From Acinetobacter apis (GTDB lineage: Bacteria > Pseudomonadota > Gammaproteobacteria > Pseudomonadales > Moraxellaceae): 64,000 nt of DNA. Shown piece by piece: positions 31,947 through 41,548 of this stretch. A program made the translations under genes and the position numbers. The DNA lies in the NCBI RefSeq assembly GCF_900197575.1, contig NZ_FZLN01000003.1, positions 1-64,000 of the forward strand, read 5' to 3'. A model generated the notes under the pieces. That model searched no databases, was not told the DNA's origin, and saw nothing but the letters and a program-made list of their open reading frames with translations. Numbering within the stretch: the first letter of the stretch is position 1; each line of letters opens with the position of its first letter.

Positions 31947-34160
31947 ATGAAATTTCAAGTTTTAGGTAAGACTATCTATTCCGACGATTTAATGTCTGGT
32001 TTGGTGGTTTTCCTAGTTGCATTACCACTCTGTTTAGGTATTGCGCTAGCGTCAGGTGCACCATTACTTTCAGGTATTATTGCTGGAGTTATTGGTGGTA
32101 TTGTTGTGGGTGCACTCAGTGGTTCACACATTAGTGTATCAGGTCCTGCAGCAGGACTAACAGCAGTTGTGATTACACAGCTTGATGCCTTAGGTGGTAA
32201 CTATCAGGCATTTTTAGTTTCTATGATTCTTGCAGGCTTACTGCAAATCGTATTTGGTGCCTTAAAATTAGGTTCATTTTCAAGTTTTATTCCAAATAAC
32301 GTTATTGTGGGTCTACTTGCTGCCATTGGTTTAATCTTAATCATTGGTCAAGTACCGCGTTTATTTGGTATTGATGTCAGTGCCATGAGCAATTTCTGGC
32401 AGAATCCACAGCAGGTCTTTTCATTTATTGACGCTGGCGCCACTTTAGTCGGTGTATTGAGTTTATTGTTAATCTTGTCTTGGGATGCAACAAAGCTGAA
32501 GAAATTTCCATTGCCATCGATTTTGATTGCAGTGATTTTTGCGGGTGTTTTAAACTATATTTTGGTTAAAACAGGGTCAAGCTTTGCGGTTACTGAGCAA
32601 AACTTAATTCAGTTACCTAAAATTTTAGGCAGCACAGAACAGTTATTTTATTTCCCTGACTTTTCATTTTTAAGTCACACACAAATTTATATTGGTGCTG
32701 TGACATTGGCATTGGTGGCATCACTTGAGACGCTACTGAACTTAGAAGCTGCCGATAAAATGGATCCGCATAAGCGTCATTCTCCACCAAACCGTGAATT
32801 ATTTGCACAAGGTGTAGGTAATACATTCGCAGGTTTTGTTGGTGGTATGCCAATTACTTCTGTAATTGTACGAAGCTCGGTCAATGCCAACAGTGGTGCA
32901 AAAACAAAGTTTTCTGCTATTTTCCACGGTATCTTACTGTTTTCTGCTATTTTCCACGGTATCTTACTGATTGTTGCGGTATTGTTTTTAACACCATTAT
33001 TAAACTATGTGCCATTGTCTGCACTTGCTGCAATTTTGTTATTAACAGGTTATAAACTTGCTAGTCCAAAATTGTTTGTTCAGTTCTTTAAAAAGGGTTG
33101 GAAGCAGTTCCTACCGTTTATCGTTACTGTTGTTGCTATTATTGCAACTGACTTGTTGCTTGGTATTTTAATTGGTTTATTTGTTAGCATTATCTTTATT
33201 TTGCACAATAACTTACACCGTGGTATCCGCACTGTACGTGAAACACATGTACATGGGGTAATTACACGTATTGAGTTGTCGCAAAATGTAAGCTTCTTGA
33301 ACCGTGCAGCATTGGTTTCAGCACTATCACACATCAAAGATGGTGAGACTGTCGTTATTGATGCATCACAAACAGATTATATCGATCCAGATTTATATTC
33401 AGTGATTGAAGACTTCCAAAAGGAAATTGCAGTTAAACACCAAATTTCAGTGAAATTTGTTGGCTTAAAAGTGCATTACCCTGAAGTAGAAGAACATACT
33501 TTAGACATTGATGTGAGTACTAAATCGTTTCAAGATCAGCTTCGTCCAGAAGATGTATTGCAAAAACTTAAAGAAGGTAACTCGCGTTTTGCAAACCATG
33601 AACGTTTGCACCACAACATTAGCCGTCAGATTCAAGTGACATCAGATGAAGGCCAACACCCAATTGCAGCAGTGCTTGGATGTATGGATTCTCGTGCACC
33701 GATTGAAATGTTGTTTGATGTGGGTGTGGGTGATTTGTTCAGCTTACGTATTGCAGGAAATATTGCAGGACAAAAAGTACTTGGTTCACTTGAGTTTGCA
33801 TGTCAAGCAAAAGGTTCAAAGCTGATTGTGGTATTAGGTCATACCGACTGTGGCGCAATTACTTCAGCATGCCAAGTGCATGAGCAAAAGATTGATATGA
33901 CTCAATCGAAAGAAATGCCACATATTCATTATGTATTGAAACCGATTATTACAGCGATTGATACAGTTAAAGCACAATCGGTTGATCATAAATTATCAAC
34001 ACACAATTTTGTTGAAGAAGTAACTCGTGTGAATGTGAAAAACAACATTAGCTACATTTTAAAACAAAGCGATGTGTTACGTGACATGGTTGATCGCGGT
34101 GAGATTGGTATTGTTGGCGCGATTTATGATGTTAAAACAGGTAAGGTTGAATTTTTATAA
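31947..34160 (+). CDS. SulP-family anion transporter fused to beta-carbonic anhydrase
   Basis: A 737-residue fusion. Residues about 1-420 form a SulP/SLC26 transporter with 10 or more membrane segments (LVALPLCLGIALASGAP near 20; HISVSGPAAGLTAVV near 70). A STAS-like part follows (about 435-515). Residues 530-737 are a beta-carbonic anhydrase with zinc ligands C579 and D581 in CMDSRAP and H632 and C635 in GHTDCGA. Such fusions are thought to move bicarbonate or another anion and interconvert it with CO2. A perfect 30-bp tandem duplication (32910-32969) adds ten residues within a membrane segment. Whether the protein still transports is unclear. Confidence 0.92.
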   Translation: MKFQVLGKTIYSDDLMSGLVVFLVALPLCLGIALASGAPLLSGIIAGVIGGIVVGALSGSHISVSGPAAGLTAVVITQLDALGGNYQAFLVSMILAGLLQIVFGALKLGSFSSFIPNNVIVGLLAAIGLILIIGQVPRLFGIDVSAMSNFWQNPQQVFSFIDAGATLVGVLSLLLILSWDATKLKKFPLPSILIAVIFAGVLNYILVKTGSSFAVTEQNLIQLPKILGSTEQLFYFPDFSFLSHTQIYIGAVTLALVASLETLLNLEAADKMDPHKRHSPPNRELFAQGVGNTFAGFVGGMPITSVIVRSSVNANSGAKTKFSAIFHGILLFSAIFHGILLIVAVLFLTPLLNYVPLSALAAILLLTGYKLASPKLFVQFFKKGWKQFLPFIVTVVAIIATDLLLGILIGLFVSIIFILHNNLHRGIRTVRETHVHGVITRIELSQNVSFLNRAALVSALSHIKDGETVVIDASQTDYIDPDLYSVIEDFQKEIAVKHQISVKFVGLKVHYPEVEEHTLDIDVSTKSFQDQLRPEDVLQKLKEGNSRFANHERLHHNISRQIQVTSDEGQHPIAAVLGCMDSRAPIEMLFDVGVGDLFSLRIAGNIAGQKVLGSLEFACQAKGSKLIVVLGHTDCGAITSACQVHEQKIDMTQSKEMPHIHYVLKPIITAIDTVKAQSVDHKLSTHNFVEEVTRVNVKNNISYILKQSDVLRDMVDRGEIGIVGAIYDVKTGKVEFL
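32910..32969 (+). repeat. Perfect 30-bp tandem duplication inside the SulP gene
   Basis: The 30 bp at 32910-32939 (starting TTTTCTGCTATTTTCCACGG) recur exactly at 32940-32969. The frame is kept, giving FSAIFHGILL twice in a row. The duplication lies in a transmembrane segment at about residues 322-341. Perfect identity suggests a recent event or an assembly artefact. Confidence 0.95.
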
Positions 34161-34172
34161 TTCATGGTTGCC

Positions 34173-34205
34173 TTGATCAACGTATGCGCAGGCTACGTTG
34201 ATCAA
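34173..34205 (+). terminator. First hairpin after the SulP-carbonic anhydrase gene
   Basis: TTGATCAACGTA and TACGTTGATCAA form a 12-bp stem around a 9-nt loop, 12 bp after the stop. The following T-tract is short. Confidence 0.6.
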
Positions 34206-34217
34206 AAGTTTAAATAT

Positions 34218-34248
34218 AAAAAAGCCTAACATCCTGTTAGGCTTTTTT
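34218..34248 (+). terminator. Second terminator after the SulP-carbonic anhydrase gene
   Basis: AAAAAAGCCTAACA-TCC-TGTTAGGCTTTTTT, a canonical intrinsic terminator in tandem with the preceding hairpin. The next 350 bp up to the PAP2 gene hold no gene I can support; a 24-codon hydrophobic ORF at 34387-34461 lacks a ribosome binding site. Confidence 0.92.
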
Positions 34249-34596
34249 ATTAACTCTTCACCGAGGGTATAACATCCTGTTTTACCTCGCATCCTGATGA
34301 TGAACTTAGCATTATTTTTTTATGTTCGGTCAATCCCTGTGCGATAAACTCATCCTATTGAATCAGTCATTGGCTTTACAGACGAAATGATCGAATATTC
34401 TTGTACGTTTTTTCTGACAATTGCCGTTGCTATTGTCCTACTGTGTTGTAACTTGGGCTAGAAAAAGTGCCATTTGTTGAGTCATTCGCTTGTGAATAAG
34501 TACCAACATATTTTTATGAAAATTTATTTCTAATTCCTAAGCTAAAGCTCATTTTTGTATTTTTATACTGCTCTTTATTTTTAAAGGGGTGATCCA

Positions 34597-35292
34597 TTGC
34601 ATCAGTTTAAACTTTATCGTTTTGATCGTATTAATATTCTGATGCTTGTACTTTGTGCCGTCATTATTTATCTCTTTTTTCCTGTCGCAGGAGAAATTGA
34701 CCAATATTTATCACGACCCTGGATTGGTTTAAATGGGCAATATGCCTATGAAGACAATTGGTATTTGGTCCATATTGGACACCAAGGTTTGAAGTATTTA
34801 GTCATTATGATTGCTGTTATTCATTTAATGTTGCTGATTTATTTCAAAATATCCAATAGTCATCATCATATACAACGTATCTGTATTTTTGTTTTAGTAT
34901 CAATGATTTGCTCAGTATCAATAATTGCTGTATTAAAAGCAACATCACCACATGCATGCCCATGGTCTATGGTAGAGCAAGTCAATGGAATGGTGGATTG
35001 GGGGCGGGTTTTAAGAGGTCAAGGCAAATGCTTGCCCGGTGGACATGCCTCAGGTGGGTTTGCGTTATTAACTTTATTTTTTGCATATCGCCAAGATTTT
35101 CCACGTTATGCCATTTATGGTCTTGTATTTGCCTTATGTTTAGGCGCAATGATGAGTTTAATTCAAATGATCCGTGGTGCACATTTTTTAAGTCATAATT
35201 TATGGTCGTTTTGGTGGTCATGGTGCATAGATTTTGTCATCTACAAGGCATTTAGCGTGTATTGGACACAGAAAAATAGTATAGAGAACTAA
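34597..35292 (+). CDS. PAP2-family membrane phosphatase
   Basis: A 231-residue inner-membrane protein with about six hydrophobic segments and the three phosphatidic acid phosphatase motifs in variant form: KATSPHACPW near residue 112, CLPGGHASGGF near 146 and RGAHFLSHNLW near 193. The histidines of motifs 2 and 3 are the expected catalytic pair. The start is a TTG (34597) with AAAGGGG upstream. It precedes eptA-pmrAB by 65 bp on the same strand, which suggests dephosphorylation of a lipid such as lipid A, undecaprenyl pyrophosphate or diacylglycerol phosphate made by the transferase reaction. Confidence 0.85.
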   Translation: MHQFKLYRFDRINILMLVLCAVIIYLFFPVAGEIDQYLSRPWIGLNGQYAYEDNWYLVHIGHQGLKYLVIMIAVIHLMLLIYFKISNSHHHIQRICIFVLVSMICSVSIIAVLKATSPHACPWSMVEQVNGMVDWGRVLRGQGKCLPGGHASGGFALLTLFFAYRQDFPRYAIYGLVFALCLGAMMSLIQMIRGAHFLSHNLWSFWWSWCIDFVIYKAFSVYWTQKNSIEN

Positions 35293-35356
35293 CATTCCCT
35301 TAATTTTTATACTTTCTAATGGCATATATTGTTCATTCACTGATTAGTTTTTTGTT

Positions 35357-36994
35357 ATGTCTCAAATTTTTAAATTGAAAAAATTACACATGACATTGTT
35401 TATGTTTAATTTATTGCTTGCATTGTGGATGGCTGGGGGAGTCAATTTTCGTTTTTATGAGCAAGTTGCTCAATTTGGTTCTTACCAAGGTTTGGCTCAG
35501 TTTTTATTTTTATTGGTGACTTTTTTCATCATTGGTGGGTTGTATTTACTGGTTTTGCAGCTTTTTTCTTGGCAGAGAACAGCAAAATTTGTAGCGATTT
35601 TTTTTATTGTCCTAACCGCAGGGTGCTCTTATTTTGTCAATCAATTGGGAATTGATATTACAAAAGAGCAAATCCAAAATGTGGCACAAACAGATGTGAA
35701 TGAAGCGATGGATTTATTATCTGTACCGCTTTTCATTCATTTATTGCAGTTTTTAGTTATTCCTGCTGTTGTTGTGTTGATGATAGATATTAAGGCAAAG
35801 CCTTTGAAATCCATTTTATATCAAAAACTCTTAACCATAATTACCGCATTATTTTTAATTGGTGTTGGGCTTTTCTCATTTTATGGCCAATATGCACCTA
35901 TCTTTCGCGAACATCGTGAACTAAAAGGACAAATCTCACCATTTAATGTAATTTCAAATGGAATTGGCTATGTTACAGGGCAGTTTAAACGAGGCAAACA
36001 ACCTTTAGTCCCTTTTGGTACAGATGCCCATCGCATCGGTACACACACACCTAAAGTGGTCTTATTGATTGTTGGTGAAACCACACGCGCACAAAATTTT
36101 GGCTTAAACGGATATGCACGAAATACCACGCCTGAACTCAGTGCTTTAAATGTGATTAACTTCAAACAAGTATCTTCCTGTGGTACACAAACCTCTGTAT
36201 CTGTTCCATGTATGTTTTCAGGGATGCCCCGTAAAAGCTATGATGAAGATTTAGCATCTCATCGAGAAGGCTTGTTAGACATTGCACAACGTGCAGGCTA
36301 TCAAGTGACATGGATTGATAACAACTCGGGATGTAAAGGGGCGTGTGACCGCATAAAATCATACATATCACCGAAAGATGATCCTGCCTATAAAACATCT
36401 TGTGTAAATGGTGAATGTTATGATGAAGTTTTGCTTGATGCCTTGAATACATATTTCGATCAATTGGATATAAAAAACTTAAAGCAAGATCAATTGATTG
36501 TATTACATCAAATTGGCAGCCATGGTCCTGCTTACTATAAGCGTTATCCAAAAGCATATGAGCAGTTTAAGCCGGTATGCCAAACCAATAATATTCAAGA
36601 TTGTAATCATGATCAGTTGATTAACACCTATGATAATACGGTTTTATATACTGATCATATTGTGGCATCGACCATTCAACGTTTAAAAAAGCTCGATATT
36701 GCATCAAGTTTGTATTATGTTTCTGATCATGGGGAATCAACAGGTGAGAGTGGCATGTATTTACATGGCGCGCCTTATTTAATTGCACCAAAAGAGCAAA
36801 CACATGTGCCAATGGTCATGTGGTTTTCAGATCAGTGGCCGAAAAAAAGTCAATATGTGGCATGTTTACAGCAACAAGCCAATGATGCCATCAGCCATGA
36901 TCATTTATTTCCAACCATGCTCAGTTTATTACAAATCCAAACTCAAGTACTTAATCCAAAGCTTGATTTATTAAACCATTGTCAGGGCATTTAA
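35357..36994 (+). CDS. eptA: Lipid A phosphoethanolamine transferase PmrC/EptA
   Basis: A 545-residue inner-membrane enzyme that adds phosphoethanolamine to lipid A and lowers binding of polymyxins. The N-terminal part has five membrane helices (to about 180). The periplasmic alkaline-phosphatase-like domain shows LIVGETTRAQNFGLNGYARN, the nucleophile motif SCGTQTSVSVPCMFSGMPR (Thr near 279), a set of paired cysteines and the metal site YVSDHGESTGESGMYLHG. Its stop abuts the pmrA start. This is the chromosomal PmrC type of Acinetobacter; it also resembles MCR proteins. Confidence 0.95.
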   Translation: MSQIFKLKKLHMTLFMFNLLLALWMAGGVNFRFYEQVAQFGSYQGLAQFLFLLVTFFIIGGLYLLVLQLFSWQRTAKFVAIFFIVLTAGCSYFVNQLGIDITKEQIQNVAQTDVNEAMDLLSVPLFIHLLQFLVIPAVVVLMIDIKAKPLKSILYQKLLTIITALFLIGVGLFSFYGQYAPIFREHRELKGQISPFNVISNGIGYVTGQFKRGKQPLVPFGTDAHRIGTHTPKVVLLIVGETTRAQNFGLNGYARNTTPELSALNVINFKQVSSCGTQTSVSVPCMFSGMPRKSYDEDLASHREGLLDIAQRAGYQVTWIDNNSGCKGACDRIKSYISPKDDPAYKTSCVNGECYDEVLLDALNTYFDQLDIKNLKQDQLIVLHQIGSHGPAYYKRYPKAYEQFKPVCQTNNIQDCNHDQLINTYDNTVLYTDHIVASTIQRLKKLDIASSLYYVSDHGESTGESGMYLHGAPYLIAPKEQTHVPMVMWFSDQWPKKSQYVACLQQQANDAISHDHLFPTMLSLLQIQTQVLNPKLDLLNHCQGI

Positions 36995-37678
36995 ATGCTG
37001 AAAGTTTTATTTATTGAAGATGATTTGATGATTGGAAAGACCACATTCCAATTATTACAGCATGAAAAATATCATGTTGATTGGGCAAAAACGGGCTTAG
37101 AGGCTCTTGATTATTTATTTAATGATGTCTACCACCTTATTTTGCTTGATTTGGGCTTACCTGAAATTGAAGGCATGGATATTTTAAAACATATCCGTAA
37201 AAAAGCTGAATTTAATAAAACTGGGGTGATTATTCTTAGTGCTAGAGACCAAATCAAAGATAAAGTACTGGGCTTAAAAATTGGTGCTGATGATTATTTG
37301 GTCAAGCCTTTTGATTTTGATGAATTATTGGCACGTATGGAAGTGGTGATTCGTCGTAGCTCGGCCTATAGCGATCAAGAGATTTCATTTTCAGTGGGTG
37401 ACTTGGAGATGTTTCCAAGTACACACCGCCTATTGGATGCAGGTAAATTGGTGGTGTTATCAAATAAAGAGTGGACTATTCTTGAACCCATGATGATGTA
37501 TCCCAATCAAATTTTCTCACGTGAATCACTCGAACAAAAACTTTATGATTGGAACGATGATATTCAAAGCAATACCATTGAAGTTCATATTCATAATTTA
37601 CGTGCCAAACTTGGCAAAAGTCGAATTCGTACTGTACGCGGACTCGGCTATTGTTTAGATACACCTAAGCCAAATTGA
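36995..37678 (+). CDS. pmrA: Response regulator PmrA
   Basis: A 227-residue OmpR-type regulator. The receiver has acidic residues E8-D10, phosphoacceptor D52 (LILLDLGLPEIEGMD) and K in LVKPFDFDELLARM. The winged-helix DNA-binding domain ends with NTIEVHIHNLRAKLGKSRIR and TVRGLGYCL. It begins immediately after the eptA stop, so the operon controls itself, as in A. baumannii pmrCAB. Mutations here or in pmrB are the known route to colistin resistance; I see no obvious change but did no alignment. Confidence 0.95.
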   Translation: MLKVLFIEDDLMIGKTTFQLLQHEKYHVDWAKTGLEALDYLFNDVYHLILLDLGLPEIEGMDILKHIRKKAEFNKTGVIILSARDQIKDKVLGLKIGADDYLVKPFDFDELLARMEVVIRRSSAYSDQEISFSVGDLEMFPSTHRLLDAGKLVVLSNKEWTILEPMMMYPNQIFSRESLEQKLYDWNDDIQSNTIEVHIHNLRAKLGKSRIRTVRGLGYCLDTPKPN

Positions 37679-37685
37679 TAACATC

Positions 37686-39080
37686 ATGCTGAAAAAAATG
37701 AAATGGTTTAAAACATTATATGGTCAGTACCAAACCTATTCACTCAGTACGAGAATGTCATTAACCATTTCCGTATTTAGCTTGATTTTATTGGTTTTGA
37801 TTGGTGTTTCTGCATATCGGATTGCTTTAGAAGAATCTGAAGAAATGATTGATCGTCAAATGCAAGAAATGGCTAATTTTTTAGAAGTGCATAATCAAAA
37901 ATTTAGAAGTTCTGCTTTTGATCCGTTGCATCGGTATGACGAAACAGATGTATTTATTGATGTGATTGATCAGTCTGAATTACAGCCCACAGGGCTGACC
38001 CATGGTTATTTGTTGCCTGCAACCACAACACCATATTTTTCAAGGCACAAAACATCACGTGGCGATTTACAAATTTACGTCCGTCCAAGTGGTCATCGGC
38101 AAATTCAAGTGAGTCAGCAAGTTCATGTCCGTGTCGAGTTGGCCAAAGAGTTGGCAATTAATATGTTAATGCCATATTTGTTTTTTGTGCCTATTGGTAT
38201 TTATGGGATCTATCGCTTAATTCGGCGACATTTAAAACCAATTAATGAGCTAGAACAGGTGTTTTCTAAACGTGACCCACTTGATTTATCAGACATTCAT
38301 ATAGACAGAATGCCTGCAGAAATCACGCCTGCAATTAATGAATTAAATTATTTATTTAAGCGGATGGCGTCAGCTCAAAAACAGCAACAATTTTTTGTTG
38401 CCAATGCAGCACATGAGCTTAGAACGCCATTAACTGCCATTAATTTGCAGATTAAATTACTCAGTAAAATTGATCAAAATGCCGCAGTGTATCAAGATAA
38501 TTTAAATGATTTAAGATTAAGTTCACAGCGAATGATGCGTTTGGTCGACCAATTGATGGCATTGGCAAAACAAGATGAAATGGCAGGATCACAACTAGAA
38601 GCATTAAGTGTACTTGATGCAATTCGTGTTGCAATGAATCAGCTTCATGCTGCAAGTTATGCAAAAGACATGCAGGTTCGTGTTGATATTCAAGCTGAAG
38701 CACATGATTTATATATCATGGCCACCACAGAAGCAATTGAAAGTATTTTGTTAAATATTCTAGACAATGCAATTAAATACAGTCCAAGTTTAAGTGAGAT
38801 TTTAATTAAGGTCTATTTACAAGGTTCAGAAGTCACCATTGAAATTCACGATAGCGGTCCGGGTATTCAGCAGCCTGATATCAAAAATATTCGTCAGCGT
38901 TTTGTACGCTTAGAGCAAACACAACATCAAGTTGTTGGGAGTGGTTTAGGTCTATCAATTGTTGATGCAGCATTGAAATTAATTGATGGTGAACTTAATT
39001 TCTCATCTTCATTGTTATTATCTGGTTTGTGTGTGCAGTTAAAGTTTAAACGTTGTGTAATTTCATCACCATCCGCTTAA
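37686..39080 (+). CDS. pmrB: Sensor histidine kinase PmrB
   Basis: A 464-residue sensor kinase. Two membrane helices (about 25-45 and 160-180) bracket a periplasmic sensor domain of about 115 residues. A HAMP-like linker precedes the H box AANAAHELRTPLTAI with H243 as the phosphorylated residue. The ATPase domain has the N box LLNILDNAIKYSP, DSGPGIQQPD and GSGLGLSIV. It phosphorylates PmrA in response to cations, pH or peptides in related species. It is 7 bp after pmrA and followed by a terminator. Confidence 0.95.
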   Translation: MLKKMKWFKTLYGQYQTYSLSTRMSLTISVFSLILLVLIGVSAYRIALEESEEMIDRQMQEMANFLEVHNQKFRSSAFDPLHRYDETDVFIDVIDQSELQPTGLTHGYLLPATTTPYFSRHKTSRGDLQIYVRPSGHRQIQVSQQVHVRVELAKELAINMLMPYLFFVPIGIYGIYRLIRRHLKPINELEQVFSKRDPLDLSDIHIDRMPAEITPAINELNYLFKRMASAQKQQQFFVANAAHELRTPLTAINLQIKLLSKIDQNAAVYQDNLNDLRLSSQRMMRLVDQLMALAKQDEMAGSQLEALSVLDAIRVAMNQLHAASYAKDMQVRVDIQAEAHDLYIMATTEAIESILLNILDNAIKYSPSLSEILIKVYLQGSEVTIEIHDSGPGIQQPDIKNIRQRFVRLEQTQHQVVGSGLGLSIVDAALKLIDGELNFSSSLLLSGLCVQLKFKRCVISSPSA

Positions 39081-39106
39081 ACTCAACCATTGAGCGGATT
39101 AATCTT

Positions 39107-39129
39107 GACCACCGCGTGTGGTCTTTTTT
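39107..39129 (+). terminator. Terminator of the pmr operon
   Basis: GACCAC-CGCGT-GTGGTC followed by six T, 26 bp after pmrB. Confidence 0.88.
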
Positions 39130-39180
39130 ATATAGACTGAAATTCTGATTAAAAAAAAGCATTGAAATTGTTCATGATTT

Positions 39181-39205
39181 GTTATTAAATGTTATAACAT
39201 AACAC
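39181..39205. promoter_or_regulatory. Palindrome cluster upstream of the TonB receptor
   Basis: ATGTTATAACAT (39189-39200) is a perfect 12-bp palindrome within a longer TGTTAT/ATAACA symmetry, 25 bp before the start codon. It does not match the Fur box. It may be an operator for an unknown regulator. Confidence 0.35.
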
Positions 39206-39225
39206 TTATAGCCTAATTTAACTGT

Positions 39226-41328
39226 ATGAAACATTTTCGTTTAAGCCTGATTTCTTTTACTGTTTTATGTGCAAGCCCATTTAGTTTTGCTGAAGATGCA
39301 TCGGTTGAAGTGCTTGAAACTTTATCTTTTAAATCAAGTGCATCAAAGGACTCATACGCTGCAAAACCATCAGATGCAGGAACAAAGTTTACAATTGATC
39401 CAATGCGTTCGCCTAAAAATGTTCAAGTGGTGACATCGAAAGTACTAAAAGACACCAATGCACAACGTGTGAGTGATACATTGGCAATGGTCAGTGGGGT
39501 ATCTGCATTGAACCCAATGGGTGGTTTTTGGGATAACTACTCAGTGCGTGGTTTCAATACAGACCAAACCATTGGCGCTGTAAGTTTAAGAAATGGCATT
39601 GTTTCAAATTTAGGCTTAAGTGCATCACGAGATTTGGTCAACGTGGCCCAAGTAGAATTTTTAAAAGGCCCTGAAGCAGCAATGTATGGGGCAGGTGATC
39701 CGGGCGGCACATTAAATGTTGTCACCAAAAAGCCTGAATTTACTGCAAAAAATGAGCTTAGTTTACGTGCAGGGTCGCATGACCAATATCGTGCATCGCT
39801 AGATACCACCAATGCATTGACAGACACCGTGGCTTACCGCTTAGGCATCGCTTATGAAAATAACCATAGCTTTCGCCAAGATGTTAAAAATGATCGCTTA
39901 TTTATCGCACCACAATTAAAATGGCAACCAAATGATGCAACACAAATCGATTATGACAGTGAATATTCACGTATTCACAGCCGTTTTGACCGTGGTGTTG
40001 CTGCTGTGAACCAACAATTGGGGGTGATTCCTCGTGATCGCTTTTTAGGTGAAAAAGCAGATGGCTTAATGACCATGAATGATATGTTACAACAGCTTCG
40101 GTTAACACATCGCTGGAATGATACTTGGACAAGTAAAGCCGCATTCAATTATAAAAATAACACGTGGCATGGTTATTCTTCTGAAGCATTTCAATTGCTG
40201 AATGCTCGAGGAGATCTAAACCGTGAACGCCGTTATCGTGATTATGAAACCACAAGTTACTTGGTCAATCATGATCTGTTAGGAGAGTTTGCCACAGGCG
40301 AGTTACAGCATAAAGTTGTGATTGGAACTACATTTAGCCATTTAAATATTGATAATGCATTAAACCGCTACCGCGTACGCGGTGCAACATCTCAAGACCA
40401 AATCAACATTTATCAACCAATTTATGGCGTTGCTTTACCCCAACAATTGCGGCCTGTGTTTCATATTGATGAAACGCAGTTAAATGCAGGGTTGACACTG
40501 AGTGACTTCATTGAAATTGACAACAACTGGTCAGTATTATTGGGTGGACGTGTTGATTATTATCAGCAAAACTATAAAGACCCTGTATCGCAAACATCAG
40601 GAAAACAAAATTTCACTCACTTTAGCCCACGTGCAGCAGTAAACTATGTCTTTAATGATCATTGGTCAGCCTATGCGAGCGTTGGTCAATCATTCCACTT
40701 AAATTCAGGTTTAAGTCGTCAAAACCAAGCCTTTGATCCTGAAAAAGCATGGACCTATGAACTTGGTGCGAAAAGCAAATGGCTAGATGGTGCTGTCACC
40801 TCAAATCTGACGCTGTTTCATGTAAATAAAGAAAATGTATTGACTACAGATTTATCTGACAGTGCCTATATGGTTGCCACAGGCGAAATGCAAAGCCGAG
40901 GTGTAGAGTTTGATTTGACAGCAGAGCCAATAGATGGCTTAAACCTAAAATTTGTCTATACTTACACCGATGCAGAAGTAAAAAAAGGCGACAATGCAGG
41001 TGCGCGTTTGCTTAACAGTCCAAAACACATGGCAAATCTTTTGGTTAGATATGATTTATGGCAATCGGGCGAACAAAAAATTGGCTTAGGCGGCAATGTG
41101 CAATATGTTGCAGCACGTGCTGGAAATGAGCTAGATAACGGCTTTGATTTACCATCATATACTGTCTTTAACATGAATGCCTATTATGACATTAATCGTG
41201 ATTTAAGCCTTCAGCTAACATTAAATAATGCATTTGATAAAACCTATTATACCTCAAGCTTAAAAGACCTATGGGTCACTCCGGGCAATTCACGCGAAGT
41301 ATTTTTAACAGCCAACTACCGTTTTTAA
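39226..41328 (+). CDS. TonB-dependent siderophore receptor
   Basis: A 700-residue outer-membrane receptor. Signal peptide about 1-22 (ending SPFSFA), plug domain with DTLAMVSGVSALNPMGGFWDNYSVRG and QVEFLKGPEAAMYGAGDPGG, then a 22-strand barrel ending in phenylalanine (LTANYRF). The plug features are those of the ferric-siderophore (FhuA/FpvA-like) subfamily; the ligand cannot be read. No Fur box is recognisable upstream, only a 12-bp palindrome. The next gene is MetE-like and is separated by a bidirectional terminator, so it is probably a single-gene unit. Confidence 0.9.
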   Translation: MKHFRLSLISFTVLCASPFSFAEDASVEVLETLSFKSSASKDSYAAKPSDAGTKFTIDPMRSPKNVQVVTSKVLKDTNAQRVSDTLAMVSGVSALNPMGGFWDNYSVRGFNTDQTIGAVSLRNGIVSNLGLSASRDLVNVAQVEFLKGPEAAMYGAGDPGGTLNVVTKKPEFTAKNELSLRAGSHDQYRASLDTTNALTDTVAYRLGIAYENNHSFRQDVKNDRLFIAPQLKWQPNDATQIDYDSEYSRIHSRFDRGVAAVNQQLGVIPRDRFLGEKADGLMTMNDMLQQLRLTHRWNDTWTSKAAFNYKNNTWHGYSSEAFQLLNARGDLNRERRYRDYETTSYLVNHDLLGEFATGELQHKVVIGTTFSHLNIDNALNRYRVRGATSQDQINIYQPIYGVALPQQLRPVFHIDETQLNAGLTLSDFIEIDNNWSVLLGGRVDYYQQNYKDPVSQTSGKQNFTHFSPRAAVNYVFNDHWSAYASVGQSFHLNSGLSRQNQAFDPEKAWTYELGAKSKWLDGAVTSNLTLFHVNKENVLTTDLSDSAYMVATGEMQSRGVEFDLTAEPIDGLNLKFVYTYTDAEVKKGDNAGARLLNSPKHMANLLVRYDLWQSGEQKIGLGGNVQYVAARAGNELDNGFDLPSYTVFNMNAYYDINRDLSLQLTLNNAFDKTYYTSSLKDLWVTPGNSREVFLTANYRF

Positions 41329-41360
41329 TTGTTGTAACTTGAGTTATTTCTATCTTTAGA

Positions 41361-41394
41361 TTAAAAGCATGCCATACAATAAGCATGCTTTTAA
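41361..41394 (+). terminator. Terminator after the siderophore receptor
   Basis: TTAAAAGCATGC and GCATGCTTTTAA form a 12-bp stem around a 10-nt loop, 33 bp after the receptor stop. Confidence 0.8.
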
Positions 41395-41548
41395 TGTTAA
41401 ATAAATCACAATTATTGTTTTATATGTGATATTTTTGATTTTTAGCGTAACCTATATTTTGAGATAAATGTTTTTTATGGGTGTTAGACAAAAGATCAAA
41501 GTTACGATTTAATGAATCAAAGTATAACGATAGAACAAGGGTGTGATT

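Noticed and set aside
34387-34461. A 24-codon hydrophobic ORF upstream of the PAP2 gene
   Set aside because: No ribosome binding site and no conserved neighbour; short hydrophobic frames arise often in such DNA.
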